From contig NZ_JQMW01000013.1 of assembly GCF_000744935.1 (NCBI RefSeq), forward strand, positions 1-64,000: a DNA stretch of 64,000 nucleotides, read 5' to 3'. The translations under genes were made by a program, and so were the position numbers. Below the pieces are notes generated by a model, which was given only the letters and a program-made list of their open reading frames with translations, searched no databases and was not told where the DNA came from. Position 1 is the stretch's first letter. Every line of letters begins with the position of its first letter. Positions 14,986 through 23,705 of the stretch are shown here, one piece after another. The stretch comes from Clostridium sp. KNHs214 (lineage in GTDB: Bacteria > Bacillota > Clostridia > Clostridiales > Clostridiaceae).

Positions 14986-17434
14986 GTACTAAATCCCTCC
15001 CAACTTTTTTAAGAGCTCTTGCGGTTTCAGCAGGAGATTTTACTGGTTGGTTTATATGAATATTTTGAGTTACCCCATTATCATTATTAGTTACTGTGTT
15101 ACTATTATTTATAGTTTTGTTACCAGAAGTCATTGCTCTTGATGTCTTAGAAGTTTCATAATCTACTGTAGCCTGCATTTTAGCGGTTAGGCTAGATAAA
15201 TTAGAATCTATATCTTTTTGTAAGTTTGGAGTCTCAATATCAAAACCTATTCCAATACCTCGAACTAAGTTTTTACCTATCATGTCTCTCATAAGTCTTG
15301 AAGGAGAATGTATTCCGAAGAAATCCTTAAATCCATCTACTATTCCACCACAAAAGTCTTTAATTTTACCCCAAATCCAATCCTTTACACTTTTTATACC
15401 ATTCCAAAGTCCCTTAACAAGATTTACCCCTATTTCAAGAAATTTTTCCGGTAATGATTTTATACCATCTACTGCACTTTTAACTAATTCACCAGCTGCC
15501 CTTGCACCTGCAGATGCTAAATTTGCTCCCCAAGATAAAACTTTACCCGCTGCTTGTTTTAACCACTCCCAAATTTTGCTTGGTAAAGATGCAACAAATT
15601 TTATAACATTACTTACAAAATTAATAGCTGCAGTTATTCCTTTTGAAACCATTTCAACACCCCAAGTTACTACCTTAGATATGACATTACATAACCAAGT
15701 CCATATCCTGCCTGGTAACTGTGCTATAAATGTAACTACACTAACTACAAACTTAGGTATATTAGTTACTGCCCAAGTAATTAAATCTACTGCAAATCTT
15801 GCAAATGTACCAAGTATGGCTCCTATTACATATCCTATTTTACCTGGAAGGGAACATATAAAACTTATAAAGCTAGATATAAATTGTGGTATTGCAGTAA
15901 CAACCCAGTTAACTAAGTCTATTCCAAGTTGTACAAAGAAGTTAAATATTTGAGTTATTACACTCCATATTTTCCCCGGCAGTTCTGACATAAAGGTTAT
16001 AAATTGCATAAAAGCATTGGGAATTGTTTCTGTAAAAAAGATAACTATGGTATTCCATAAATTCTTAAAAAATTCACCTATCTGGGTGAATATATTTATA
16101 ACTGCATCTCTAAAACCTTCATTTGCATTCCAAAGAACAACTATACCAGCTACTAGTCCAGCTATTGCTGCTATAATTATACCTACAGGATTAGCGGCCA
16201 TTGCAGTATTGAGTAACCATTGAGCTACCGTCATGCCTTCAGTTGCAATTTTCCAAGCTTTATAAGCCTTAATAAATTTTTGAACAAGTTCCACTGCTTT
16301 AAAAACTTCCATTGCAACACCTATTCCTACAAATGCGGCAATAATTGAATCTTTATTATCAATTACAAAATTAAAAAGTTTTTTTATAACATCCAAAACG
16401 CCCATAATCATGTCAACATATTTTTCATTGCCAATGTCATCAGTAGGAAACATGGTATAAAACATATCTCTAGCTTTTTCAGTATCTCCCTTTATAAAAG
16501 CTACTAATCCTTTTATAGCAAAAATAATTCCGTCTATTACAGACGTAATACTAAAAAGAATATTTTCTGGTATTAATCCTTGAAAAGCTTCATACATAGA
16601 TTGACCCACGCTTTTTCCCTCTTCAATTTTTTGAAACATTTTGTCAACCGCAGCACTTACATTATCTAGAACTGGTAAAAAGTCTTCCATTCCTTTTTTA
16701 GCAAGCTTAAAAATCGGTTCAGCTAATTTACCAGCCAATGCACCTAAGTTATCCTTTAGTGTGGATAATAAACCTGACATAGTTTGACTCTGTTTATCCA
16801 TAGCACCCGCAAACATACCCCCTTCAGAGGTAGCTATTTTCATTGCATCGGCAACCATTTCATATGTTATCTTTCCTTTTGACATTTCATCCTTAAGTTG
16901 AGACATAGATTTACCTGTTTTTTCAGATATTACTTGCAATGGATTAAATCCATTATTAATCATTTGCATTAAATCTTGTCCCATAAGTTTTCCTTGAGAT
17001 TTAACCTGCCCAAATACCAATGCTAAGCCGTTAAATTTCTCTTTATTTCCTAGAGATATGTCACCTAACATTTTCAAATCCGGTGTAACTTCTTTAACAT
17101 CAACTCCAAACGCCTGTAGTGTTGTAGAAGCTTGAGCTAAGTCTGACATTTCAAAAGGAGTTTTTGCGGCAAACTCTTTTAATTCGTTAATGTGTTTTGT
17201 AGCTTTATCAGCACTTCCTAACATAGTGGTAAAGCCTGCCATATATTGTTCCATCTGTGAATTATAAATAACACCAACAGAGCCCATAATAGCGGTAATT
17301 ACACCACTTGTTTTTCCAACAGTAGTAGTAAATCCTTTTAATCCTTTACTAGCAATACCACTAAGCTTATTTATTCCTTTTTCTGCTCCAGAACTGTCAA
17401 CTTTTGTATCAATTACAATTCTTCCATCAGACAT
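14975..17434 (-). CDS. Tail tape measure protein
   Basis: 819 aa. Begins MSDGRIVIDTKVDSSGAEKG, the usual start of clostridial tape measures; residues ~60-230 are the conserved TP901-type core (QYMAGFTTMLGSADKATKHI). Hydrophobic helices at ~360-440 and repeated Trp-rich segments (about every 45 residues from 470 to 640) follow, then FFGIHSPSRLMRDMIGKN near 720. At about 1.5 angstrom per residue the tail would be near 120 nm. Confidence 0.93.
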   Translation of the reverse strand: MSDGRIVIDTKVDSSGAEKGINKLSGIASKGLKGFTTTVGKTSGVITAIMGSVGVIYNSQMEQYMAGFTTMLGSADKATKHINELKEFAAKTPFEMSDLAQASTTLQAFGVDVKEVTPDLKMLGDISLGNKEKFNGLALVFGQVKSQGKLMGQDLMQMINNGFNPLQVISEKTGKSMSQLKDEMSKGKITYEMVADAMKIATSEGGMFAGAMDKQSQTMSGLLSTLKDNLGALAGKLAEPIFKLAKKGMEDFLPVLDNVSAAVDKMFQKIEEGKSVGQSMYEAFQGLIPENILFSITSVIDGIIFAIKGLVAFIKGDTEKARDMFYTMFPTDDIGNEKYVDMIMGVLDVIKKLFNFVIDNKDSIIAAFVGIGVAMEVFKAVELVQKFIKAYKAWKIATEGMTVAQWLLNTAMAANPVGIIIAAIAGLVAGIVVLWNANEGFRDAVINIFTQIGEFFKNLWNTIVIFFTETIPNAFMQFITFMSELPGKIWSVITQIFNFFVQLGIDLVNWVVTAIPQFISSFISFICSLPGKIGYVIGAILGTFARFAVDLITWAVTNIPKFVVSVVTFIAQLPGRIWTWLCNVISKVVTWGVEMVSKGITAAINFVSNVIKFVASLPSKIWEWLKQAAGKVLSWGANLASAGARAAGELVKSAVDGIKSLPEKFLEIGVNLVKGLWNGIKSVKDWIWGKIKDFCGGIVDGFKDFFGIHSPSRLMRDMIGKNLVRGIGIGFDIETPNLQKDIDSNLSSLTAKMQATVDYETSKTSRAMTSGNKTINNSNTVTNNDNGVTQNIHINQPVKSPAETARALKKVGRDLVLGC

Positions 17435-17490
17435 AATTTCACCTGCCTTTTTATTTACAAAATAAAAAAAGCAGGCATTGGCTCACTACT

Positions 17491-17640
17491 CTAAGGTGTG
17501 GCTCTAAGCTCTGTCTTTTCCTTAATCTTTAATTTAATTATTCTTTTACATCTAGTGCATTTTATTTCACCTTTAATGTAATCAGCTTTTAGTAAAAGCT
17601 GATTACAATAAGGGCATCTTATCTCTTCAATATTAATCAC
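17491..17640 (-). CDS. Com-like zinc-ribbon protein
   Basis: 49 aa with two CxxC knuckles: EIRCPYCNQLL and EIKCTRCKRII. Size and spacing match the Com family, which in phage Mu activates translation of a downstream gene. Start is uncertain: a GTG at 17640 overlaps its AAGAAGG site, and an ATT 9 nt on has better spacing. Sits just upstream of the tape measure and downstream of a terminator, too short for most gene finders. Confidence 0.65.
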   Translation of the reverse strand: MINIEEIRCPYCNQLLLKADYIKGEIKCTRCKRIIKLKIKEKTELRATP

Positions 17641-17660
17641 CTTCTTTTATACATAAAAAT

Positions 17661-17686
17661 AGCACTTACTAATGTAAGTGCTTGAA
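17661..17686 (-). terminator. Terminator after the PH-domain gene
   Basis: Perfect 9-bp stem AGCACTTAC/GTAAGTGCT, then TATTTTTATG on the minus strand. It insulates the PH-domain gene from the tape measure. Confidence 0.7.
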
Positions 17687-17698
17687 ATCTAATTTTAA

Positions 17699-18121
17699 TT
17701 ATCTTTTACTTTCTACATAAAATATCAATTCATTTATCAATTTCTTTTGATCGTCATTATCTAAGCATCTAACTATTCTTTTATTTCCGTTAGCAAGTTC
17801 TACTGCTACACCAATAAAATTTCCCATTTTACTTTCAAAGCCACTGATATTTGTAATAGATATTATTTTATCATACATTATTGTTTCTACACCGGTTTCA
17901 CTTCCATCTTGAAAGTAATATAATAATCTTTTATCCGTAGCACCTAAAATACCCGCTGAAAAAATTAAGTTTTTTGCTTCCCCTTTTCCTTGAATAGCAT
18001 GTTCTATAGTTTCACCATCTAGCAATGTATTTTTAAACACATTATTAGACATTGTGACAGCAACTTCTTTCGCTGATTTCTTTTCTTTATTACATTTATC
18101 TTTCTTTCTAAATAATCCCAT
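17699..18121 (-). CDS. Bacterial PH-domain (YokE-like) accessory protein
   Basis: 140 aa. After a Lys-rich start (MGLFRKKDKCNKEKKSAKE) the segment 40-135 resembles a YokE-like bacterial PH domain: LGATDKRLLYYF and IMYDKIISITNISGFESK are diagnostic. These domains bind proteins or membranes; its role in the phage is unknown. It has its own promoter and terminator inside the tail operon, between chaperone and tape measure, so it is a moron-type insertion. Confidence 0.7.
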   Translation of the reverse strand: MGLFRKKDKCNKEKKSAKEVAVTMSNNVFKNTLLDGETIEHAIQGKGEAKNLIFSAGILGATDKRLLYYFQDGSETGVETIMYDKIISITNISGFESKMGNFIGVAVELANGNKRIVRCLDNDDQKKLINELIFYVESKR

Positions 18122-18145
18122 TGCAATCCCTCCTAATACAACATT

Positions 18146-18175
18146 ATTATACAGTATATTAGGAATATATCACAA
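18146..18175 (-). promoter_or_regulatory. Promoter of the PH-domain gene
   Basis: On the minus strand TTGTGA (18170-18175), an 18-bp spacer and TATAAT (18146-18151), just after the stop of the Gp15-like gene. Confidence 0.5.
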
Positions 18176-18763
18176 TACTTCGCTAATATCTCCACCATTT
18201 AATAAGATATTATTTATTTTTTCCAATTTATCCTGTTCATCTTGTGGTAACGGTATTTTATATAAGTCTTGCATCTGCTTATAATATAATTTCTGTTCTT
18301 TATCTTTTATTTTAGATAAATCCATAGCTCTATACCCCATTATTTTAACTATCTCATTATCCTCTTTAAGACTCTTAAACATTGCTTTAAACTTCCACCA
18401 ATGAAGATAATTCACGTCTTGTAAATCAACTCCGTACTGGTCTAAAAATGCACTATAGATATAATCATCATCATATTCAAAATTATATATTTGTGTACTC
18501 TTTCCTTTTCCAGTACCTTTAGACTCTTTTATGTCTTTACCACAACGATAAAACCACAACATCTGGTCTATAGCTTCATTAATATTAGGTGGTATCTCCG
18601 GATAATAAAGTTCTAAAGCCATGTATATTTTTTCTTCCTCATTTACATTATCATCCTGCATAAGTAATTCAAATAAAATAGAAGTTCTAAAGTCTGTATT
18701 AATCTCAAACTCTTTCCCCTCTATTTCTACGAAAGTTGGTAATAAATCAATTAAGATATTCAT
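18170..18763 (-). CDS. Gp15-like tail assembly protein
   Basis: 197 aa of the phage Gp15 family: begins MNILIDLLPTFVEIEGKEFE and holds the characteristic YIYSAFLDQYGVDLQDVNYL and LHWWKFKAMFKSL segments. It lies where the second tail assembly chaperone is expected. Start overlaps the previous stop by one base. Confidence 0.8.
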   Translation of the reverse strand: MNILIDLLPTFVEIEGKEFEINTDFRTSILFELLMQDDNVNEEEKIYMALELYYPEIPPNINEAIDQMLWFYRCGKDIKESKGTGKGKSTQIYNFEYDDDYIYSAFLDQYGVDLQDVNYLHWWKFKAMFKSLKEDNEIVKIMGYRAMDLSKIKDKEQKLYYKQMQDLYKIPLPQDEQDKLEKINNILLNGGDISEVL

Positions 18764-19107
18764 TATTTTTTCTTTCTTCTAGCAGCTCTATTAGGAGAAT
18801 ATTTACTTGTAAACTTTTCTAATTCTTTTTTCTGTTCACCAGTATACTCCACTAATTCTTCAAAAGCTTTTAAACATGTTAATAAATTAACCTTATTCCC
18901 GAATATCTTCTTGTCAGTACCTTCACCAAATAAAGTGTTAAAGCAATCAAATACCAGATTGCACTGTTCTCTTATTGCAACGGATGATTTTAAAGATTCA
19001 GTTTCTTTCGCACCATTAACAACCTTTTCTAATGCACCTTCATATTTTTCCACGGTATCAGCTTCAAATATATCTAAATCCTCTAATTCCACGCCATTAA
19101 TTTTCAT
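18763..19107 (-). CDS. Tail assembly chaperone
   Basis: 114 aa, begins MKINGVELEDLDIFEADTVE and ends in the basic tail NRAARRKKK. Resembles the DUF6673-type chaperones placed between tail tube and Gp15. No clear slippery sequence for a frameshift fusion was seen at its end. Confidence 0.65.
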   Translation of the reverse strand: MKINGVELEDLDIFEADTVEKYEGALEKVVNGAKETESLKSSVAIREQCNLVFDCFNTLFGEGTDKKIFGNKVNLLTCLKAFEELVEYTGEQKKELEKFTSKYSPNRAARRKKK

Positions 19108-19604
19108 TATTTACCCTCCTGTGTTGTTTTAGGTGTAAAACCTTCAGTAAATGTTTTAGTTGATGTATCAAATGTACCTTCTACTGGATCACTTATTCCT
19201 AAGAAACTTCCGTTAATACCTAAATCACCGTCATTATCTTCAAATGAATCTATAGATATTGCAACTTTTATTTGCCTTGCCCTATAACTTCCTTCAGTTG
19301 CAGCAGGCTTGTCTAAATCCACAATAAGATACTCTGTTTCTGTATCTGGACCTGTCTTTTGCAGTTCTCCAATTTCTCTTATATATTCAATAGCTTTCTC
19401 GGAATTTATCTGGTCAGCAGTAAATTCACTTGCCCACTCATAACCAGTAACACTCTGTGATGCACTTGATTGATTTATATATCTTTTAGAAGTTGTTTGA
19501 GCTGAAGGACTTTCATTTAACTCCGTAAAGCCTGTACCTAGTAACTCAAAAGCATCTTTAATTTTTAAGTAATTAGCTTGTATCTTTCTCTTTCTAACTG
19601 CCAT
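19107..19604 (-). CDS. Major tail (tube) protein
   Basis: 165 aa. Resembles the capsid/tail protein phi13 family: KYINQSS-type core, SVTGYEWASEFTADQI and the C-terminal GSFLGISDPVEGTFDTST. Position after the neck genes and before the chaperones supports tail tube. Overlaps the chaperone start by one base. Confidence 0.75.
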   Translation of the reverse strand: MAVRKRKIQANYLKIKDAFELLGTGFTELNESPSAQTTSKRYINQSSASQSVTGYEWASEFTADQINSEKAIEYIREIGELQKTGPDTETEYLIVDLDKPAATEGSYRARQIKVAISIDSFEDNDGDLGINGSFLGISDPVEGTFDTSTKTFTEGFTPKTTQEGK

Positions 19605-19605
19605 T

Positions 19606-20031
19606 TTACCTACTTCCTTTCTTAAAATATTTTAGTTTTAACTGTATTTGAAATTGTGCCGTATCCTCTGTAACGGCAAAAGCATAACCAGTACTGGTAA
19701 CTTTAATTTCTAAAGGTTCTAACCCTTCATCCAGTACTGGCAATATGTCATTATTTTCAATCCAATCAGCAAATCTTTCGTAAAATCCACTGTTATCTAT
19801 ATTCTGTAATACATCTGCTCCATAAGGTTTCCGAGAAGTAAATATAAAAGCATACTGCCTTATAGAATCTCCATTGACATATTTTTTAACTATAGGTTCT
19901 ATTGGTATTTCTTCTATGGAATAAGTGTCTGCATCCGGAGCTAAGTAATTTACATTCACCCTTATTGCATTATTAAACGTGTCCAAGTGAGGGCATTTTC
20001 TTATATAATTTCTTAAGCTATCTATTATCAC
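19606..20031 (-). CDS. Tail terminator-like protein
   Basis: 141 aa. Contains ADTYSIEEIPIEPIVKKYVN and FAVTEDTAQFQIQLKLKYFK, seen in minor capsid/tail-completion proteins of low-GC phages. Fourth neck gene, immediately upstream of the tube gene; overlaps the 20028 gene by 4 bp. Confidence 0.6.
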   Translation of the reverse strand: MIIDSLRNYIRKCPHLDTFNNAIRVNVNYLAPDADTYSIEEIPIEPIVKKYVNGDSIRQYAFIFTSRKPYGADVLQNIDNSGFYERFADWIENNDILPVLDEGLEPLEIKVTSTGYAFAVTEDTAQFQIQLKLKYFKKGSR

Positions 20032-20369
20032 TTAACTTTACCCCCTACAAATTCGGCTATTGTTTTTACTATACCATTGCCTTTATCACTCCACATTCTT
20101 CTATCCCAAAACTTACCTCTTAAAGCTCCTTTATTTCCACCTTTATTGGTGTAATACTGCCTTGCTGCATATGGAGCATTATAAATTATTTTATCTGTTT
20201 TTAATTCAACACTCATGTCCTTTAATCTACCAGTAAGAAATGGAACATAATTATTACAGTTTTTCGCAACTTCCTTGGTAAATTTAATTTGTGCTTTCCC
20301 ATTTTTACCTAGGTGCCGCTTTAGGAGTATTTTTTGTGTCTTGTCCATGTTAATTCGTACATTAACCAT
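20028..20369 (-). CDS. Minor capsid / HK97 gp10-like neck protein
   Basis: 113 aa, very basic. YVPFLTGRLKDMSVELKTDK and APYAARQYYTNKGGNKGALR are typical of Minor_capsid_2/gp10-type neck proteins. Start codon choice: ATG at 20369 with the downstream ATG at 20349 also possible. Confidence 0.65.
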   Translation of the reverse strand: MVNVRINMDKTQKILLKRHLGKNGKAQIKFTKEVAKNCNNYVPFLTGRLKDMSVELKTDKIIYNAPYAARQYYTNKGGNKGALRGKFWDRRMWSDKGNGIVKTIAEFVGGKVK

Positions 20370-20374
20370 ATACT

Positions 20375-20785
20375 TTATACCCCCTCAACTTCTATATGGT
20401 CAGTTAATATATTTACAGATTTAATATTTATCACATCATCAAATTCATTTTCCAAGTCAGCTACCCTATAAGGCTTAATTCCTGTAATTTCAAAGTTTAT
20501 CTTACCCTTTACAATTTTATCTCCTGGAGCCAATGTAAAATAATTAGTTCTTTCAGTATCGTTTAATCTAGCAAATCTCTTAGGACTAACATAATTATCT
20601 AACTTATCTATAAAAATAAGGGTACTATCTGCCAAGAGTAATCCCTTATCACTTACAGTACCATTTCTTTTACCTTGCCAGTTTACGCCTTTGATAACTG
20701 TCATTTGGTACTTATCTACATCATTAGCAGCATCATAATACTTGTTATAAATAGTTATGTCTGCATTTTTAAATAGAACTCCCAT
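20375..20785 (-). CDS. Minor capsid (head completion) protein
   Basis: 136 aa, begins MGVLFKNADITIYNKYYDAA; contains VIKGVNWQGKRNGTVSDKG and IEVEGV end, as in Minor_capsid family proteins. Likely the head-tail stopper. Five bp from the next gene. Confidence 0.65.
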   Translation of the reverse strand: MGVLFKNADITIYNKYYDAANDVDKYQMTVIKGVNWQGKRNGTVSDKGLLLADSTLIFIDKLDNYVSPKRFARLNDTERTNYFTLAPGDKIVKGKINFEITGIKPYRVADLENEFDDVINIKSVNILTDHIEVEGV

Positions 20786-20786
20786 G

Positions 20787-21047
20787 TTACCACATCCTTA
20801 CGTATGGTATAGGTAATAAAGCTTTTACATCATCCGTTATAGTCCATGGATTACTATCAAAACTAATGCTCTGGTTACCTTCACTCATAGATTTTACTCC
20901 AGTTGGTTTTAAATTTTCTAGTTTAGCAGCATTATTAATTAATTGGTCTACTGCTAAATCATAATTAGTTAATATATACTCATCGGTTAAATCCTTATTT
21001 AGATAATTTCTAATAACTAAAATAGCTTTTCTTTCTTCTATAGTCAT
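20787..21047 (-). CDS. Head-tail connector, gp6-like
   Basis: 86 aa, helical, ending ALLPIPYVRMW, an ending common to phage head-tail connector proteins. First neck gene after the capsid block. Confidence 0.65.
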   Translation of the reverse strand: MTIEERKAILVIRNYLNKDLTDEYILTNYDLAVDQLINNAAKLENLKPTGVKSMSEGNQSISFDSNPWTITDDVKALLPIPYVRMW

Positions 21048-21226
21048 TATTTATCACCCTTTAACAATTCAAGCAATTCCTCTTTCTTTAAACTTTTATA
21101 ATCTTCTAAGCCTAACTCTTCACATTTTTCTTTTAACTCTTTAACTGTTAATTCTTCTAAGTTAATTTTATTAACTTTTAATTCTTCCTGTTGTTTTCTC
21201 ATTCTATTAAATGCAGCTAATCCCAC
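21047..21226 (-). CDS. Small HeH/Rho-N-like phage protein
   Basis: 59 aa from a GTG at 21226 with AAGGAGGG eight bases upstream; an out-of-frame ATG overlaps it. The C-terminal half, LTVKELKEKCEELGLEDYKS, is the HeH/SAP-like helix-extended-loop-helix found in short head genes of Firmicute phages. Stop overlaps the connector start. Not detected unless GTG starts are allowed. Confidence 0.7.
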   Translation of the reverse strand: MGLAAFNRMRKQQEELKVNKINLEELTVKELKEKCEELGLEDYKSLKKEELLELLKGDK

Positions 21227-21275
21227 TCATATCCCTCCTTGAAATAAAAAATAAAGGGAGAACAATCCCCCTTCA

Positions 21276-22223
21276 CTATGCTATTTTATGTTTGAATATT
21301 ACTATTCTAATGTTCTTAGTGTCATAAACTTTAGACCAGTTTCCAGCAGTTGCAATTTCAGCAAAAGTCGGAGTTTTACCGGTTACAGTTGTTTCAGTCC
21401 ATTTTATTCCTCTAGGGTGAAGTAAGAAGTGTTGTCTATTAATTAACACATCTTCTCCAGCTAAGCTATCTCTATCAGTTTCAGTTGGTACTGGTGCTTG
21501 TCCGTTACCTAAACCAAACGCACCTTGCCCAAATAAATAAGTAGTATAAACTCCGGAATCATTTGGACATTGATCATCCACTATAACTCTATATCCTAAA
21601 TAGGTTGGTATATTAACCTTTGTTTCAGAATCTGGAATAAACTGAATTTCATTATTCTTTTGTAACTTGGTATAAACCGCTGAATGCATTGCTATACCAG
21701 TTAACTTAGATGCATTATCCCCTAATTTTTGTTTAGCATCTAAAGCATTTCTAACGCTAATTACTGCAGCTTCACCAGTTTCACTGCTAATATCATGTAC
21801 GTTATCTTTAGCAGTAGTTTCAATTCCAGCTAAAGACTTGAACAACATTTTACTTCTTTCACCAACCCAATATTTAGCTACTTTTGAAGCTATAACTCCC
21901 ATCGGATCATCACCACTTAAAGCCTTAGCTAAGTCATTTACACCCCAAGCCTTACCTCTCATGTGTAATCTAGCTCTATCTTGCCCAGCAGTAATTTTAT
22001 TTACCGTTAATGATTTATCGTCAGAAAGTTCCTCTGAATCTCCATCTAAATCATTCCAGAAAGGCATATTAACAATTATACCTCCACTAGAGGCTAACAC
22101 ATCTAATTCTGGATCATTTGCTATTATTCCACAAGAAACAAAAGCATCTAGTCTATTTGTTTCTTGAATCACATATGGGTTAAAAACCTCTGGTACTATA
22201 ATATCACTTATTTTTGTTGCCAT
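21276..22223 (-). CDS. Major capsid protein
   Basis: 315 aa, HK97-fold coat protein. MATKISDIIVPEVFNPYV at the start, GGIIVNMPFWNDLDGDSEEL, GKAWGVNDLAKALSGDDPM and the C-terminal LLHPRGIKW are characteristic of SPP1/clostridial coat proteins. Preceded by the scaffold gene with 19 bp between. Confidence 0.9.
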   Translation of the reverse strand: MATKISDIIVPEVFNPYVIQETNRLDAFVSCGIIANDPELDVLASSGGIIVNMPFWNDLDGDSEELSDDKSLTVNKITAGQDRARLHMRGKAWGVNDLAKALSGDDPMGVIASKVAKYWVGERSKMLFKSLAGIETTAKDNVHDISSETGEAAVISVRNALDAKQKLGDNASKLTGIAMHSAVYTKLQKNNEIQFIPDSETKVNIPTYLGYRVIVDDQCPNDSGVYTTYLFGQGAFGLGNGQAPVPTETDRDSLAGEDVLINRQHFLLHPRGIKWTETTVTGKTPTFAEIATAGNWSKVYDTKNIRIVIFKHKIA

Positions 22224-22242
22224 TTCTCATTCCTCCTAAAAT

Positions 22243-22887
22243 TTAATTATTAGCTGCATTTTTTAATTGTGCAGCAAGCTCTGGATTTTCTTTTAATATT
22301 TGTGCTTGTTTAGTCAAATTAAAATGTTCCTTACTCCATGGATTATTAGTTGTAGGAGTTCCCCCAGCTGGTGGAGTATAAGAATTATCCTTAAGTCTTT
22401 CTTTTACTGTAGTTTCTAACTTATCAGTAAATACTTTTTCTAAAGTTTCTAAATTCTTATTTGTAGTTTCTTCATCTTGTCCAATAAAATAATCTACCAA
22501 ATCAGCTGGTAGACCTTTTTCAGTAGCTATTTTAAGAGCTTTATTAGTTAGCTGCTCTTTTATTTTTTCTTTCTTCATATTCTCCATTTCTTGTTTTAAC
22601 TTTTTTAATTCATTATCCTTTGGATCATCTTCTGGGTATAACTCTTTAATTTTTTCGTCAATTAAATTTTGTAAGTTATTAGCCTTCCAAGTTTCTAATC
22701 CTTTAGTTAAATGAGTATCCTTCAAAGAATCTATAAAAGATTTAAAGTCCTTATCAGTATTTATTTTTTGTTTAAACATATCTAAACCACCAAACTTAGT
22801 TGCCAGTTCAGAAGTTGCCAAGGTTTCATCTACATCCTTATCATCTGCAATATCTTTTATAAGTTCTAATAATTCACTTTTTAACAT
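22243..22887 (-). CDS. Scaffolding protein (GP20-like)
   Basis: 214 aa from the ATG at 22887 (MLKSELLELIKDI), which has GGAGG seven bases upstream; a longer in-frame start at 22935 lacks a ribosome site. Mostly helical with a Lys/Glu coiled coil at ~100-140 and a disordered Pro/Thr-rich region near 180, as in phage minor structural protein GP20/scaffolds. Confidence 0.8.
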   Translation of the reverse strand: MLKSELLELIKDIADDKDVDETLATSELATKFGGLDMFKQKINTDKDFKSFIDSLKDTHLTKGLETWKANNLQNLIDEKIKELYPEDDPKDNELKKLKQEMENMKKEKIKEQLTNKALKIATEKGLPADLVDYFIGQDEETTNKNLETLEKVFTDKLETTVKERLKDNSYTPPAGGTPTTNNPWSKEHFNLTKQAQILKENPELAAQLKNAANN

Positions 22888-22958
22888 TTCATTACCTCCA
22901 TTTTGTCCTAGTAACCTTTGTAAGACTACTAACACAATTAATTTTTTATAAAATAAAA

Positions 22959-22980
22959 AAGCCTTATTTCTAAGACTTAA
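22959..22980 (-). terminator. Weak terminator upstream of the scaffold gene
   Basis: Minus-strand stem AAGTCTTA/TAAGGCTT (one G-U pair) followed by TTTTTT. A short frame ending KAAKNMYGEEK (about 22985-23034) lies just before it without a clear start and may be a gene remnant. Confidence 0.45.
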
Positions 22981-23088
22981 TTAACTATTTTTCTTCACCA
23001 TACATGTTTTTAGCAGCTTTGATAACATCATCCAATAGTATGTTTAATCATTTCACTATTACCCAATTCTTCCTAAAATTTATCCTAT

Positions 23089-23118
23089 TTACATTATACT
23101 ACATTTTTTGCTATAATT
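23089..23118 (+). promoter_or_regulatory. Promoter of the DUF1883 gene
   Basis: TTTACA, an 18-bp spacer and TATAAT, followed by AAAGGGGGGTGA before the ATG. It faces against the surrounding late operon. Confidence 0.6.
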
Positions 23119-23145
23119 AATCATAAGAAAAGGGGGGTGAAACTT

Positions 23146-23385
23146 ATGGCTCAAATTCCTTATGTAGATAGTTCTGGACATGTAACTGTCGAGGTACAAT
23201 TAAATCATTCATCAAATGTTTTCTTAGTTAATAGTATAAACTTTCAAAGATATCAATCTGGCGAATCCTTTAGTTACTACGGTGGTTACTATGACCATAC
23301 TCCAGTAAAAATATCTGTCAACGAATCGGGTAGACTATATTTAATTGTCGATAATGGCGAAGAATATAGATATCGATTCTACTAA
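23146..23385 (+). CDS. DUF1883-like accessory protein on the opposite strand
   Basis: 79 aa from the ATG at 23146 behind a strong Shine-Dalgarno. VTVEVQLNHSSNVFLVNSIN, NFQRYQSGESFSYYGG and GRLYLIVDNG match the pattern of DUF1883 proteins (beta-sandwich, NVxLxxxxNFxxYxxG). Function unknown; the domain is found alone or with other domains in several bacteria. It is flanked by its own promoter and terminator and runs against the late operon, so it is likely expressed in the lysogen. Confidence 0.65.
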   Translation: MAQIPYVDSSGHVTVEVQLNHSSNVFLVNSINFQRYQSGESFSYYGGYYDHTPVKISVNESGRLYLIVDNGEEYRYRFY

Positions 23386-23390
23386 TCAAA

Positions 23391-23420
23391 AAGCACCTAT
23401 GCATTTAGGTGCTTTCATTT
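23391..23420 (+). terminator. Terminator of the DUF1883 gene
   Basis: 9-bp stem AAGCACCTA/TAGGTGCTT, then TCATTTTTAT. Followed 50 bp on by a related stem of opposite sense (23464-23500). Confidence 0.7.
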
Positions 23421-23463
23421 TTATAACACAAATGCTCACCTAATTTTAATTTTTTTACATAAT

Positions 23464-23500
23464 AAAAGCACCTACTATTTTTTACTTAGTAAGTGCTTTT
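23464..23500 (-). terminator. Terminator after the MuF-associated small gene
   Basis: Stem AAAAGCAC-TACT/TTAGTA-GTGCTTTT with a T-rich minus-strand 3' side. It overlaps the stop codon of the 68-aa gene. Confidence 0.6.
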
Positions 23501-23705
23501 AAATAAACTTAACTTCTTTATTTAAAAAACTTTTTTCGGATTCTATTGCTATACACCTTGGAGCGTCATACACTGGTACAATCTCAAATTCTAATCCATC
23601 TATAGAATACTTAGAATATTTTTTTAACGGTTTATCTTGATTTAATTTTAACACAACATAATTTTTAATTCTAAACTCTGAAATTACAGTGCACATATTA
23701 TTCAC
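23499..23705 (-). CDS. Small protein after MuF, possible immunity protein
   Basis: 68 aa, beta-rich: SEFRIKNYVVLKLNQDKPLK, then KYSKYSIDGLEFEIVPVYDA and a C-terminus FLNKEVKFI. Overlaps the end of the MuF gene by 8 bp and is followed by a terminator. MuF-type polymorphic toxins carry an immunity gene exactly here, and the gene has no role in known head assembly, so immunity is my inference. A longer start is not available. Confidence 0.5.
   Translation of the reverse strand: MNNMCTVISEFRIKNYVVLKLNQDKPLKKYSKYSIDGLEFEIVPVYDAPRCIAIESEKSFLNKEVKFI

Noticed and set aside
22888-22935. N-terminal extension of the scaffold protein
   Set aside because: No ribosome site, and the internal ATG at 22887 has a strong one.
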